64,000 nucleotides of DNA from Neoalteromonas flava. Its GTDB lineage: Bacteria > Pseudomonadota > Gammaproteobacteria > Enterobacterales > Alteromonadaceae. Shown here piece after piece: positions 18,208 through 26,534 of this stretch (positions are counted from its first letter, which is position 1; every line of letters begins with the position of its first letter). Location of the stretch: contig NZ_PEAX01000001.1 in the NCBI RefSeq assembly GCF_002807685.1, forward strand, positions 620,001 through 684,000, given 5' to 3'. A model generated the notes under the pieces. It did not search any database. It was given only the letters and a program-made list of their open reading frames with translations, and had not been told where the DNA came from. A program made the position numbers and the translations under genes.

Positions 18208-18231
18208 GTCGCGGTCAGCCTTAACCGCGAC
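18208..18231. terminator. Hairpin between convergent genes
   Basis: GTCGCGGT (18208-18215) and ACCGCGAC (18224-18231) form a perfect eight-base stem with an eight-base loop in the gap between the small exported gene and erpA, whose stops face each other. T tracts are weak on both sides. Confidence 0.5.
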
Positions 18232-18257
18232 GTGCACTCCTTTAATTGTGCGACTGA

Positions 18258-18599
18258 TTAAATGCTAAAACTAGCGCCGCAGCCACAGGTAGTTGTGGCA
18301 TTAGGATTATCAACCAAGAAACGTGAACCTTCTAAACCCTCGGTGTAGTCAACTACGCCACCCACCAGGTACTGTAGACTCATAGGGTCGACTACTAAGG
18401 TTACGCTATCTTTCTCGATTTGCATGTCATCCGGGTTGACATTTTCATCGAAGGTAAAGCCATATTGAAAGCCAGAGCATCCCCCTCCGGTGATATAAAC
18501 ACGGAGTTTCAAATTCGGGTTTTCTTCTTCAATCAAACTTTTGACTTTCGCTGCAGCAGCATCAGAAAACTCGATGGGCATAGCACTTTCAACTGACAC
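18258..18599 (-). CDS. erpA: Iron-sulfur cluster insertion protein ErpA
   Basis: A-type Fe-S carrier of 113 residues that hands clusters to apoproteins such as the isoprenoid enzymes IspG/IspH. The three conserved cysteines are present: [11 protein letters not shown] near residue 42 and CGCG near 105-107 at the C-terminus. Length and the ending CGCGASFSI match E. coli ErpA closely. The start is GTG at 18599, preceded by AGAGG seven to eight bases upstream; an internal ATG six codons later is less well placed. It is monocistronic. Confidence 0.96.
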   Translation of the reverse strand: MSVESAMPIEFSDAAAAKVKSLIEEENPNLKLRVYITGGGCSGFQYGFTFDENVNPDDMQIEKDSVTLVVDPMSLQYLVGGVVDYTEGLEGSRFLVDNPNATTTCGCGASFSI

Positions 18600-18837
18600 T
18601 AATTACCTCTTTCTATGCAAATTGACTAAATTCAGGGCTCAGAATTATCTAATAACCAAGTAATTTAATCAAGTATTCAAATCCTCTAGACAGATTAACC
18701 ATTACCAAAGAAACGTTTTTTCAATAGGTAATTTAAGCTATATTAAAAAGCCAACTGATCCTGAACTGTCGTATGCTATTGAAGATTGATATCTCGCGCT
18801 TGTAGTCATTAGCTCAACTCGTACAAGGAAGCATATT

Positions 18838-19749
18838 GTGGCATCAAATTTCAGCGCAACTATCCTTCTTCACTTAATTAGCACGCTACTTTTATCTGTA
18901 GTTAATGTGTCATTTTCTTTTGCTAGCGACTTAAATGCTAATACTCAGTTTGAGTCAGATAATGTTTTCCTGACAACCCGGGTAAACAAGTCACAAGAAC
19001 AATTCTCTACCTCTGTGGATAGTGTGCAGTTACTGTTTGATATTCTTGGCTATGAGACTCCAGTGAATCACGTTCCCATGCAGCGCAGTTTGAAAAAGCT
19101 CGATGAAGGCGCAACTATCTGTGTGGTAAATAGAATTAAAACAAACGAAAGAACAGATACTTACGCGTATTCCTTGGCACTAAATTTCTTTCATACGCAA
19201 CGCCTATATCAGCACGCTGAACTGCCCGCCCTATCCCCAGATTTACTTAATGACAGTGGTGAAGTAGTGAGTTTGAACAGAGTTTTTGAGTCATACCCTG
19301 AGGCATTGATCGTAACGGCAAAAGGGTTCTCGTTTGGCGAAAACATCGATCGTCAGCTTCGCAAAATTTCCCACACACAGAAAATACAATTAGCCTCCGA
19401 TACCTACTACCAACGTGCTATTCAATTACTGACCAAAGGACGTATTCAATTTGGACTATTTTTTCCGGCGTCAATGTATCTTCAATTTGGGGAGCGAGTG
19501 CCGGTTGCCACGCGACAATATATGATTGCGGATAATCCTCGATTTACAACCGGACATTTTATTTGCGCCGATAATGCTACAGGACGCAAAACCATTCAAA
19601 TACTCAACTCAGGCATACGTAATCTATATGGCGAACCTGAGTTTTTGGCCTTACACACTCGCTATCTTCCCAGTAAGTCTCACGCTGAAATAGAGGCTAT
19701 CATTCAGAGATATATTGAACGTTTAAATACAGAGAAACCAAAATTGTAG
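18838..19749 (+). CDS. SBP3-like periplasmic protein
   Basis: A 303-residue exported protein with a signal peptide ending near SFSFAS (about residue 30). The mature part has the two-lobed pattern of extracellular solute-binding proteins family 3 that lack a transporter nearby: an early FDILGYETPVNHVPMQRSLKKL segment, a CVVNRIKTNERTDTYAYS block and a late ADNATGRKTIQILNSGI helix. These are often sensors or uncharacterised amino-acid-like binding proteins. The start is GTG at 18838, with ACAAGGAAG about seven bases upstream. It converges on the following coiled-coil gene. Confidence 0.75.
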   Translation: MASNFSATILLHLISTLLLSVVNVSFSFASDLNANTQFESDNVFLTTRVNKSQEQFSTSVDSVQLLFDILGYETPVNHVPMQRSLKKLDEGATICVVNRIKTNERTDTYAYSLALNFFHTQRLYQHAELPALSPDLLNDSGEVVSLNRVFESYPEALIVTAKGFSFGENIDRQLRKISHTQKIQLASDTYYQRAIQLLTKGRIQFGLFFPASMYLQFGERVPVATRQYMIADNPRFTTGHFICADNATGRKTIQILNSGIRNLYGEPEFLALHTRYLPSKSHAEIEAIIQRYIERLNTEKPKL

Positions 19750-19771
19750 GCTAGAGTGCAAGCCTCGCTTA

Positions 19772-20500
19772 TTATTGAATCAACGTATTCACTAACCAAG
19801 CACCCTCGTCATCCACTGTTATTTTGAAGCTTTGACGGTAAGTACCTTTGTAACGTTGGTACTGGCGGATACCGGCCTCTATCTGAAGGGCTTCAGGAAC
19901 AAACTCTTCAGGCACAGAGAAATAGGTATCAATGATCTGAAAATACTTGAAACGGAAGGCGAAAGGATCGCCATCGCTAACCAGTTCTTGCAAATCTAAC
20001 GTGATGGCCTGCCCCGCAATATTGCCAAGTAATTGGATCTTTAATGTTCCATAAATAACGCCTTTCAAGCGCAATTGCTGCACTAACACCAGCGATAACT
20101 GCAACCGGTTTGCGGTAGCGGATGGCGCTATCTGAATGCTGTCAATGGTAAAGCCGTCTTCACTCTCCTCAGGCGCAATGACCTTTTGATAGAATGACAG
20201 CTGTTCTTTTAACTGAGTTTCACGGGTTAATCCTTGCTGGATCTCTTGATCGAGGTTTTCTTTAGTTAACTCAGCAATTTCAAGTTGCGCGCGCAGCGTG
20301 TTGTTAGCACTTGTTAAAGCTTCATTCTCATTAGTGAGATTCGTCATAGTCACCTGTAACTGCGCTAATGATTGTTGTTGCCGCTGTTGGTTAAATAACG
20401 CTAATTGATAACCTATATAGACCATGAGTAGCATGACCCCAACCATCACCAGGGTGTAGCGCGTTTGGCTTAATTGGGTGCGTAATTGATGTAAATTCAT
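19772..20500 (-). CDS. Coiled-coil inner-membrane protein (DUF6776-like)
   Basis: A 242-residue protein with one N-terminal membrane helix (about 17-35), a long Gln/Glu/Leu-rich coiled coil (about 38-110) and a beta-rich periplasmic domain in the second half (IAPSATANRLQLSLVLVQQ onward). This layout recalls DUF6776 proteins of gammaproteobacteria; I am fairly but not fully sure of the family number. Function unknown. It is divergent from the CLC gene. Confidence 0.75.
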   Translation of the reverse strand: MNLHQLRTQLSQTRYTLVMVGVMLLMVYIGYQLALFNQQRQQQSLAQLQVTMTNLTNENEALTSANNTLRAQLEIAELTKENLDQEIQQGLTRETQLKEQLSFYQKVIAPEESEDGFTIDSIQIAPSATANRLQLSLVLVQQLRLKGVIYGTLKIQLLGNIAGQAITLDLQELVSDGDPFAFRFKYFQIIDTYFSVPEEFVPEALQIEAGIRQYQRYKGTYRQSFKITVDDEGAWLVNTLIQ

Positions 20501-20685
20501 TTCACTCCACGACTTTACATGCTGATTTTGGCGCTTGGCCTACATTCCATGCACCTAGTATGCCGTAAATGTTTCACACTGTCGCTGCTTTGCACATCAG
20601 TGTTATTTTCGACAGCTTTGATTATGCTATTAAATACAAGTACTTGTGATATCCTCTGTATAACCGTTATTGGCATTGAATAAGC

Positions 20686-22362
20686 ATGACGTTACAAGGA
20701 TTGAGATTCGAACTTGCCCACCCCCGCACCAGCATTCAATTATGTGTGTTGGGAATCATTGCTGGGATAATGGCCGCGTCTCTGATTATTGTATTCCGAC
20801 TTTGCTATGAATGGCTGCAACTGTATGTGTTGGCAGAGCTCGGTGATTACGCCAGTGTATCTTTAGCGACACGATTTGCCATGCCGTTTGTCGCAGTAAG
20901 CGGTATTTTGATGGTTGCTTATTTAACCGGCTTTAAACACTATCGCCTCGGCATTCCCTTTGTCATCCACCGGGTTAAATACCATTTTGGCCACATTCCT
21001 TTCCGTACCACAATCAATCAATTTTTGGGCGGTATGTTAGCGCTATCCAGCGGTTTTTCTGTTGGCCGCGAAGGACCGTCTGTGCACTTGGGTGCTGCTG
21101 GTAGTAGTTTCATCGGGCAATGGCTGCGCTTACCCTATAACAGTATTCGTATTCTTGCTGGCTGCGGTATTGCCGCAGGTATCTCTGCGTCCTTCAACAC
21201 TCCATTTGCTGCCGTCATATTTGTTATGGAAGTCGTGCTGCGGGAATACAAGATCCATATATTTGTGCCGGTTATGCTCGCAGCTGCATGTGGTTCGCTA
21301 CTGACCCGCGCTGTGTTCGGCGAATTCAACGAACTGGCTTTTCTAACTTTCGGCGAGTTTAATCCGTGGCTCTACGCCTATTTGGTTTTATTTGGCATTT
21401 TACTCGGTGGTTTAGCGGCGTTATTCAATAAAAACCTAATGATGGTGATGCGTTTTTTTCGCCCCGTTGCAATGCACTGGCGTTTAGTGCTGGCCGCATC
21501 TATCACCGCTGGACTTGGAGCCCTAGTGCCTGAAGCTATGGGAGCGAACTTTGAAACCGTGGATCGTTTGTTTAGCCAACAACCAGGGTTGTTATTGCTA
21601 ACCGTCGTCTTGGTGGTTAAATTTGCACTAACCATTGCTGCCATTGGTTTAGGTATACCCGGCGGTATTATGGGCCCGGTTATGGTGATGGGGATGATCG
21701 CTGGAGCACTCCTGTTAGTCCCCATGAACTACTTCTTCGACACCCAAAACTTAACCAGTAGCTTTGCCTTGCTGGGCGTCGCCGGCATGCTAACCGCGGT
21801 TTTACACGCTCCGCTAGCAGCCCTCTCAGCTGTAATGGAGCTATCGTATAGTCCACAGATTATATTGCCCGCTATGCTGGTTATTGTGCCGGCGTATGTA
21901 ACCTCTACCCAATTTCTTAAGAATCGTTCAATATTTATTCAACAATTGGATTATCAAAAGCTTCCCTATGCGACCTCTTCGGTGCGCGAAGCGCTACAAA
22001 AAACCGGTGTATTAGCCGTAATGGATACCGAGTATAAGATGTTTTATGATGCGCCAGACAAGGCCATTTTGGCATTTCTGGATAAGTCCCCTACGCACCC
22101 TGTGGTTCAGCGTTCCAATTTTGAAATAGACGTCTTGTATCAACTAGTCGAGTACAACGTATCTTTAGAACATGATGCCTCGCCATTAAACTATACCAGC
22201 ATGGAAGGGTTAAGTTTTCAAGCCACGCTATCAGAGGTTTACGAGGCTCTGCAAAGTGCTCGCAGTGGCGCGGTCTATATTTATCAGGATAGTCATGAGC
22301 AGCTCATCGGGGTTATTACCTGGAACATGCTGCAAAGTTATTTGATGCGCGAACAATATTAG
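20686..22362 (+). CDS. CLC family chloride channel/transporter with C-terminal CBS-like region
   Basis: A 558-residue inner-membrane CLC protein with about ten hydrophobic helices up to residue 420 and a cytosolic tail of about 130 residues resembling a CBS pair. GREGPSVH holds the gating glutamate (Glu129). The segment FNTPFAAVIFVMEVV aligns with the E. coli FNAPLAGILFIIEEM helix, placing Val183 where H+/Cl- antiporters have the internal proton glutamate (Glu203). The first filter motif GSGIP reads RLGIP and GIFAP reads GIMGP. These changes argue for channel-like or altered ion coupling, an inference. hemJ follows after eight bases. Confidence 0.92.
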   Translation: MTLQGLRFELAHPRTSIQLCVLGIIAGIMAASLIIVFRLCYEWLQLYVLAELGDYASVSLATRFAMPFVAVSGILMVAYLTGFKHYRLGIPFVIHRVKYHFGHIPFRTTINQFLGGMLALSSGFSVGREGPSVHLGAAGSSFIGQWLRLPYNSIRILAGCGIAAGISASFNTPFAAVIFVMEVVLREYKIHIFVPVMLAAACGSLLTRAVFGEFNELAFLTFGEFNPWLYAYLVLFGILLGGLAALFNKNLMMVMRFFRPVAMHWRLVLAASITAGLGALVPEAMGANFETVDRLFSQQPGLLLLTVVLVVKFALTIAAIGLGIPGGIMGPVMVMGMIAGALLLVPMNYFFDTQNLTSSFALLGVAGMLTAVLHAPLAALSAVMELSYSPQIILPAMLVIVPAYVTSTQFLKNRSIFIQQLDYQKLPYATSSVREALQKTGVLAVMDTEYKMFYDAPDKAILAFLDKSPTHPVVQRSNFEIDVLYQLVEYNVSLEHDASPLNYTSMEGLSFQATLSEVYEALQSARSGAVYIYQDSHEQLIGVITWNMLQSYLMREQY

Positions 22363-22370
22363 GGGGACCA

Positions 22371-22799
22371 ATGTCTATTTTGTGGCTTAAAGGACTGCAT
22401 ATCTTTTTCATGCTGGCATGGATGGCAGGCTTGTTTTATTTACCCCGCTTATTTGTTTATCACGCTGAGAGCAACAATGCAGACGTACGCGCACAGTTTT
22501 GTATCATGGAACGCCGCTTATGGTGGTTTGTCACTCCTTTCGCCATACTCACCGCGGTTTTTGGCGGACTGTTAATTTATCAATACGGGCGTGACTGGTT
22601 CAGAGTCTCGACATGGCTGCACATAAAACTCGCACTTTTACTTGCGATTTACGGCTATCACTTCTATTTATTAAAGGTATTACGCGACTTTGCGGCCGAC
22701 AAAGTAATGCGTAAACCGGTGTTTTATCGCTTCCTCAATGAACTACCGGTTTTCGCAATCTTAGCGATAGTGCTTTTGGCCGTCATTAAACCGATGTAA
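22371..22799 (+). CDS. hemJ: HemJ-type protoporphyrinogen oxidase
   Basis: A 142-residue four-helix inner-membrane protein of the UPF0093/HemJ family, which oxidises protoporphyrinogen IX to protoporphyrin IX in bacteria without HemG or HemY. The conserved HIFFMLAWMAGLFYLPRLFVYH N-terminal helix with two histidines (split here by the family Trp and Arg), the ERRLWW motif (about 46-51) and the late lysine/arginine helix are present. GGGG lies just upstream of the ATG. It is probably cotranscribed with the CLC gene and with the small gene 32 bases downstream. Confidence 0.93.
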   Translation: MSILWLKGLHIFFMLAWMAGLFYLPRLFVYHAESNNADVRAQFCIMERRLWWFVTPFAILTAVFGGLLIYQYGRDWFRVSTWLHIKLALLLAIYGYHFYLLKVLRDFAADKVMRKPVFYRFLNELPVFAILAIVLLAVIKPM

Positions 22800-22831
22800 C
22801 TGAACAAACGGACACCTATCAAGGAGTTGAA

Positions 22832-23011
22832 ATGGACGTCAATAATGCTCACCTTAAACAACTGATTGACCGCACTGACGAAGCGTTTAAAGAGTTGATC
22901 AGAGATCCGGCCTCAGATGAACTGAACAACGCCTACGAAGATGCCAAAAAGCAACTTGAACAGTATTTGCTGGCGGTTAGGCAGCGCCACGATATTGAAC
23001 AAGAACGCTAA
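22832..23011 (+). CDS. Small 59-residue helical protein
   Basis: An open frame of 59 codons starting ATG at 22832, with AAGGAG at 22821-22826 spaced five bases, and ending TAA at 23011, one base before the convergent UPF0149 gene ends. The product begins MDVNNAHLKQLIDRTDEAFK and is rich in Glu, Asp, Lys, Arg and Leu, so it should be an all-helical soluble protein with no signal peptide. Its ideal ribosome binding site, the exact packing against the neighbour and normal codon use support a real gene. It follows hemJ by 32 bases. Function unknown. Confidence 0.75.
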   Translation: MDVNNAHLKQLIDRTDEAFKELIRDPASDELNNAYEDAKKQLEQYLLAVRQRHDIEQER

Positions 23012-23671
23012 TCATTGTGGCGTCATTTGTTGAGTAAACGACTCGAACTGATTGGGTAAATAACCTGCCAACGTATTGGCTAATTGTGCGTATTGATTTA
23101 GCGCACGTGGTAGCGTTTTTGCGATGCTGGGAAGCTGTTCTCGAAAGTCTTGCTGCTCAGATTTAATGGTTAAATTATCCGGATCAGCGAGCACTGAAAA
23201 TACCTTCAAACAATGCTTGAGCGTATTGGCGGCTTCCACTGCAGCCGCATCATCGCTTTGCACCTGCAAATGCTCCCATGCATTCTGCCATACGGGTTGC
23301 AATTGTTGATGAGCAAGCAAAAAGCCTTGTAACCACATCGCTTGAGATGACTTACTGCCTGCGGCTGGTTCATACTGATAAGATGTCGGTAATAGCGTCT
23401 CGCCCGCACGCAGGGCTGATAAGATATCGCGTAATTGCCTGACTAAACAATCAGTTATCAATTCCCAGCGCGCCATATCACCACCCGCTAAGTCATCACC
23501 GGCATCAGCTGCAAACACCCAAGGCATCCACTGTGGCGGCATGGGAATTTCAGGGCAACAAGAAACAGCGGCAATAATCCCCTCAACAAACGCTTGCGGT
23601 TGCAGTTTACCGACAATAAGTGGGTCTTGATACAGTTTAGCGATTACAGCCACGGGTTTAACTCTGATCAT
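23012..23671 (-). CDS. UPF0149 (YecA/YgfB-like) family protein
   Basis: A 219-residue soluble helical protein. FVEGIIAAVSCCPEIPMPPQWMPWVF near 28-53 and the WLQGFLLAHQQLQPVWQ helix near 112-128 are hallmarks of the UPF0149 family (YgfB/YecA). The C-terminal zinc-binding SEC-C motif seen in some YecA proteins is absent. Family function is poorly defined. The stop abuts that of the small gene on the other strand, and it is divergent from the Nramp gene. Confidence 0.85.
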   Translation of the reverse strand: MIRVKPVAVIAKLYQDPLIVGKLQPQAFVEGIIAAVSCCPEIPMPPQWMPWVFAADAGDDLAGGDMARWELITDCLVRQLRDILSALRAGETLLPTSYQYEPAAGSKSSQAMWLQGFLLAHQQLQPVWQNAWEHLQVQSDDAAAVEAANTLKHCLKVFSVLADPDNLTIKSEQQDFREQLPSIAKTLPRALNQYAQLANTLAGYLPNQFESFTQQMTPQ

Positions 23672-23742
23672 TTAGCAATATTTGCAGCTTAACAGGATTA
23701 TACGTAGAGTGAAGCCAAACGAAATGATTAGGTAAAATTGCA

Positions 23743-24963
23743 GTGAGCAAGCCGACTGAGGTGAAACCAAAGCACAACCAAAATCGCTATGCTGCGTGGC
23801 TTATAGCTGCCGCGTTTATTGGACCCGGTACTGTTACCACCGCAAGCTTAGCGGGAGCACAATTTGGTTATCAGTTACTTTGGGCATTACTCTTTTCCAT
23901 TGTCGCAACCCTCGTGCTGCAAGATATGGCCGTACGTCTCGGAGTCGTTACCCGACTTGGCTTAGCTGATGCGATTCACCGATTGTTCCAGCGCAAATGG
24001 TTGCGTTACAGCGCTTGTGCGTTAGTCATTGCGGCAATTGGGATAGGAAATGCTGCCTACGAGGGCGGAAACCTCACCGGAGCCGCATTAGGATTAAGTC
24101 AATTGACCGATGGCAGCATGACCCTTTGGGTAGTGATTTTGGCGAGTCTCGCGGGTGGGCTTTTGTGGTTTGGGCACAGTGGTGCTGTGGAAAAGGTTCT
24201 AGTCGCACTCGTCGCTATTATGAGCGTGATTTTTATTATCACTGTAATTGCGGCCAAGCCCGACTGGACAGGGTTATTCAATGATGCAATCCGTCCTCGT
24301 TTTGACAGCACCACAATTACCTTGGTTCTAGCACTCATTGGTACCACCATCGTGCCCTACAATCTGTTTCTGCATGCCAGTCTGGTGAGTCAATATACCA
24401 ACGAACCAGAGCAAGAACTGCGAATTCAGCGTCACAACACCCGCATTGCGGTCCTAACCGGAGGACTCATTACCCTCGCCATCATGACCACCGCAACAGC
24501 CGCTTTCTATCAGCAAGGTCTTGCACTCGACGCCAGCAATATTGCTTCGCAACTGGCGCCGCTATTAGGTGATATGGCAGGTAATATCTTCGCTATTGGG
24601 CTTTTTTCGGCAGGACTAACAAGCGCGATAACTGCACCGTTGGCTGCCAGCTACGCAGTGTGTGGCGCACTAAAATTACCGCAAGAGCGCACCTCTGCAC
24701 CCTTTCGCGGAGTATGGTTGAGCGTATTGCTGTGTGGAGCGTTAGCCGCTAGTTTGGGGATAAAACCACTTCTCGCAATGCTCTTTGCCCAAGCAACTAA
24801 TGGGTTACTACTGCCATTTATAGCCATCTTTTTACTGTTTGCTATGAATGACAAACAGCGCCTGGGTGAATATCGTAACCGCATTGCCATGAATGTTGTA
24901 GGCAGCGCTATCGTTTTGGTTACCTTATTCCTTGGCTTGAGTAAACTTATCGCAGCCTTTTAA
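23743..24963 (+). CDS. Nramp-related transporter with altered metal-binding motifs
   Basis: A 406-residue inner-membrane protein with about eleven hydrophobic helices and Nramp homology. The helix 1 motif, DPGN in Mn2+/Fe2+ Nramp proteins, reads GPGT here (residues 27-30) inside FIGPGTVTTASLAGAQFGYQ; the helix 6 motif MPHN reads VPYN (204-207) inside TTIVPYNLFLHASL. The metal-coordinating Asp, Asn and Met are thus all replaced, while helix-breaking glycines and prolines are kept. Transport of a different cation, or a different cargo, is likely; which one cannot be told. GTG start at 23743. Its stop overlaps that of the convergent patB-type gene. Confidence 0.88.
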   Translation: MSKPTEVKPKHNQNRYAAWLIAAAFIGPGTVTTASLAGAQFGYQLLWALLFSIVATLVLQDMAVRLGVVTRLGLADAIHRLFQRKWLRYSACALVIAAIGIGNAAYEGGNLTGAALGLSQLTDGSMTLWVVILASLAGGLLWFGHSGAVEKVLVALVAIMSVIFIITVIAAKPDWTGLFNDAIRPRFDSTTITLVLALIGTTIVPYNLFLHASLVSQYTNEPEQELRIQRHNTRIAVLTGGLITLAIMTTATAAFYQQGLALDASNIASQLAPLLGDMAGNIFAIGLFSAGLTSAITAPLAASYAVCGALKLPQERTSAPFRGVWLSVLLCGALAASLGIKPLLAMLFAQATNGLLLPFIAIFLLFAMNDKQRLGEYRNRIAMNVVGSAIVLVTLFLGLSKLIAAF

Positions 24964-26093
24964 TCAGCCGCCCGCAGCCGTTGAATTGCGGTTTCGAGAT
25001 CCGCGCGCGGACAGCCAAAGTTCAAGCGAAAAAATCGCTGCTCACCAAAGTCTCTCCCCGGCGAGGGGCCGACGCCACGCTGCTCACACCATTGCTGAGT
25101 ATCTTCCACATTCAGGCCACTGGCATCTACCCAAAGTAGAAACGTGGCCTCTGGCGTTAGCGCTTGCAAGCCTTCAATCTCATTAATCGCTTGCACGGCA
25201 TAATCTCTATTGCCTCGCAAGTAATCTAACAGTGCTCGATGCCATTCGTCACAATGGGTAAACGCCGCCTGAGTTGCCACTAGACCGAGTATGTTCACCC
25301 ACGGTACCATGCCCTGCGCAGCTTGTACGAAACGGCGGCGTAACCGATTATCCGGGATAATCGCAAATGCCGCACCTAAGCCAGCCACATTGAAGGTTTT
25401 GCTGGCGGCCATCAACGTAATGCTCTGATTGGTTAAGTGACTGACTTTACCAGCAGGAATATGTTTGAGGTTTGGGTTAAGGATCAGATCACAGTGAATT
25501 TCATCAGAGCACAGTGTAACAGCATGACGCTCACATATTGCAGCCACGCGTTCGAGTTCATCTGCACGCAAAACGCTACCCACCGGATTCATCGGATTAC
25601 ACAGGATAAACAAGTGACAATCCGGATCGGCAGCATGTTGCTCAAGTTGCACAAAATCCAACGTCCAGCGCCCATCTTCAATCACAGTACCGACCTCTAA
25701 GCGCTCAGTACCGTGCAACGCCGGAGCCGCCAACAAAGGTGGATAATTCGGGGTTTGCACAATCACTTTGTCACCGGGTTTAGTGAGGGCTTTACATGCC
25801 ACATTAAACGCCGGTACGACACCTGGGATCCAAACTATCCATTCGGCCTCTATCTGCCACTGATGTTGCTGGTTTAGCCAATGCACTACCGCCGCATTTG
25901 CACCGGTGTGTTGAGATGGCAAGGTGTAACCTAAGATCCCGTTAGAAACTTCCTGCTGAATGGCCTCAAGGATAGGTTCGGCGCAGCGAAACTCAGTATC
26001 AGCGACCCACATCGGCAAAATATCTGTCCCGGCATACTTTTTCCATTTAAATGCATCAGTACCGATGCGTGGCGATGGCTGGTCAAAATTCAT
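24960..26093 (-). CDS. PatB/MalY-type C-S lyase (aminotransferase class I fold)
   Basis: A 377-residue cytosolic PLP enzyme of the PatB/MalY cystathionine beta-lyase group. Start-proximal MNFDQPSPRIGTDAFKWKKY and the DILPMWVADTEF block are diagnostic; the nucleotide-free PLP site appears as LCNPMNPVGSVL (about 154-165), CSDEIHCDL (about 191-199), and the Schiff-base lysine in MAASKTFNVAGL (about 225-236). It would cleave cystathionine or other S-substituted cysteines to pyruvate, ammonia and a thiol. It is the last gene of a likely DUF192-lysC-receiver-patB operon, 51 bases after the receiver gene. Confidence 0.93.
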   Translation of the reverse strand: MNFDQPSPRIGTDAFKWKKYAGTDILPMWVADTEFRCAEPILEAIQQEVSNGILGYTLPSQHTGANAAVVHWLNQQHQWQIEAEWIVWIPGVVPAFNVACKALTKPGDKVIVQTPNYPPLLAAPALHGTERLEVGTVIEDGRWTLDFVQLEQHAADPDCHLFILCNPMNPVGSVLRADELERVAAICERHAVTLCSDEIHCDLILNPNLKHIPAGKVSHLTNQSITLMAASKTFNVAGLGAAFAIIPDNRLRRRFVQAAQGMVPWVNILGLVATQAAFTHCDEWHRALLDYLRGNRDYAVQAINEIEGLQALTPEATFLLWVDASGLNVEDTQQWCEQRGVGPSPGRDFGEQRFFRLNFGCPRADLETAIQRLRAAD

Positions 26094-26144
26094 CTAGCTT
26101 CCTTTGTTTCATTAGGTGTTATGCATAGGCACGTGCAGAGATAT

Positions 26145-26534
26145 TTACTCAACCCCTGAGGAAAATATGTCATCTAATTTATCAAGTAGGTTTTGCGTTG
26201 AAAATGGCTTGGCAATAAATGCTGTTGCACCCAATTGCTTGGCTTTTATCACGCTCTCGCGGCGCGTGTTTGCGGTTAACAATATAAATGGAATGGCAGT
26301 ATCTCGAGCACGTAACACCGCAAGCAAATCCAGTCCCGTCTTATCCGGCATCATGAGATCGCTGATCACGAGATCAAAGCGTTGCTCAGGATCTGCTATA
26401 ACATCCACTGCGAGGTTACTATCATCCATCGCAATAACCCTGCCGGAGGTGTATTCCTCCAGCATTAACGTCAGCAACTCAAGTGTGACGCGGTCATCGT
26501 CAACAGCTAAAATATCAAGATTTCTTAGACTCAT
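26145..26534 (-). CDS. Single-domain response regulator (receiver only)
   Basis: A 129-residue stand-alone CheY-like receiver with no output domain. The acidic pocket VDDDR lies near residue 11-15, the phosphoacceptor Asp in DLVISDLMMPDKTG near 54-67, the conserved Thr in ILLTANTR near 82-90 and the switch Lys in FIAKPFS near 103-109. It likely docks to a partner protein or works in a phosphorelay. The ATG overlaps the lysC stop by four bases (ATGA), an unexpected translational coupling to aspartokinase. No histidine kinase gene is in the window. Confidence 0.92.
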   Translation of the reverse strand: MSLRNLDILAVDDDRVTLELLTLMLEEYTSGRVIAMDDSNLAVDVIADPEQRFDLVISDLMMPDKTGLDLLAVLRARDTAIPFILLTANTRRESVIKAKQLGATAFIAKPFSTQNLLDKLDDIFSSGVE

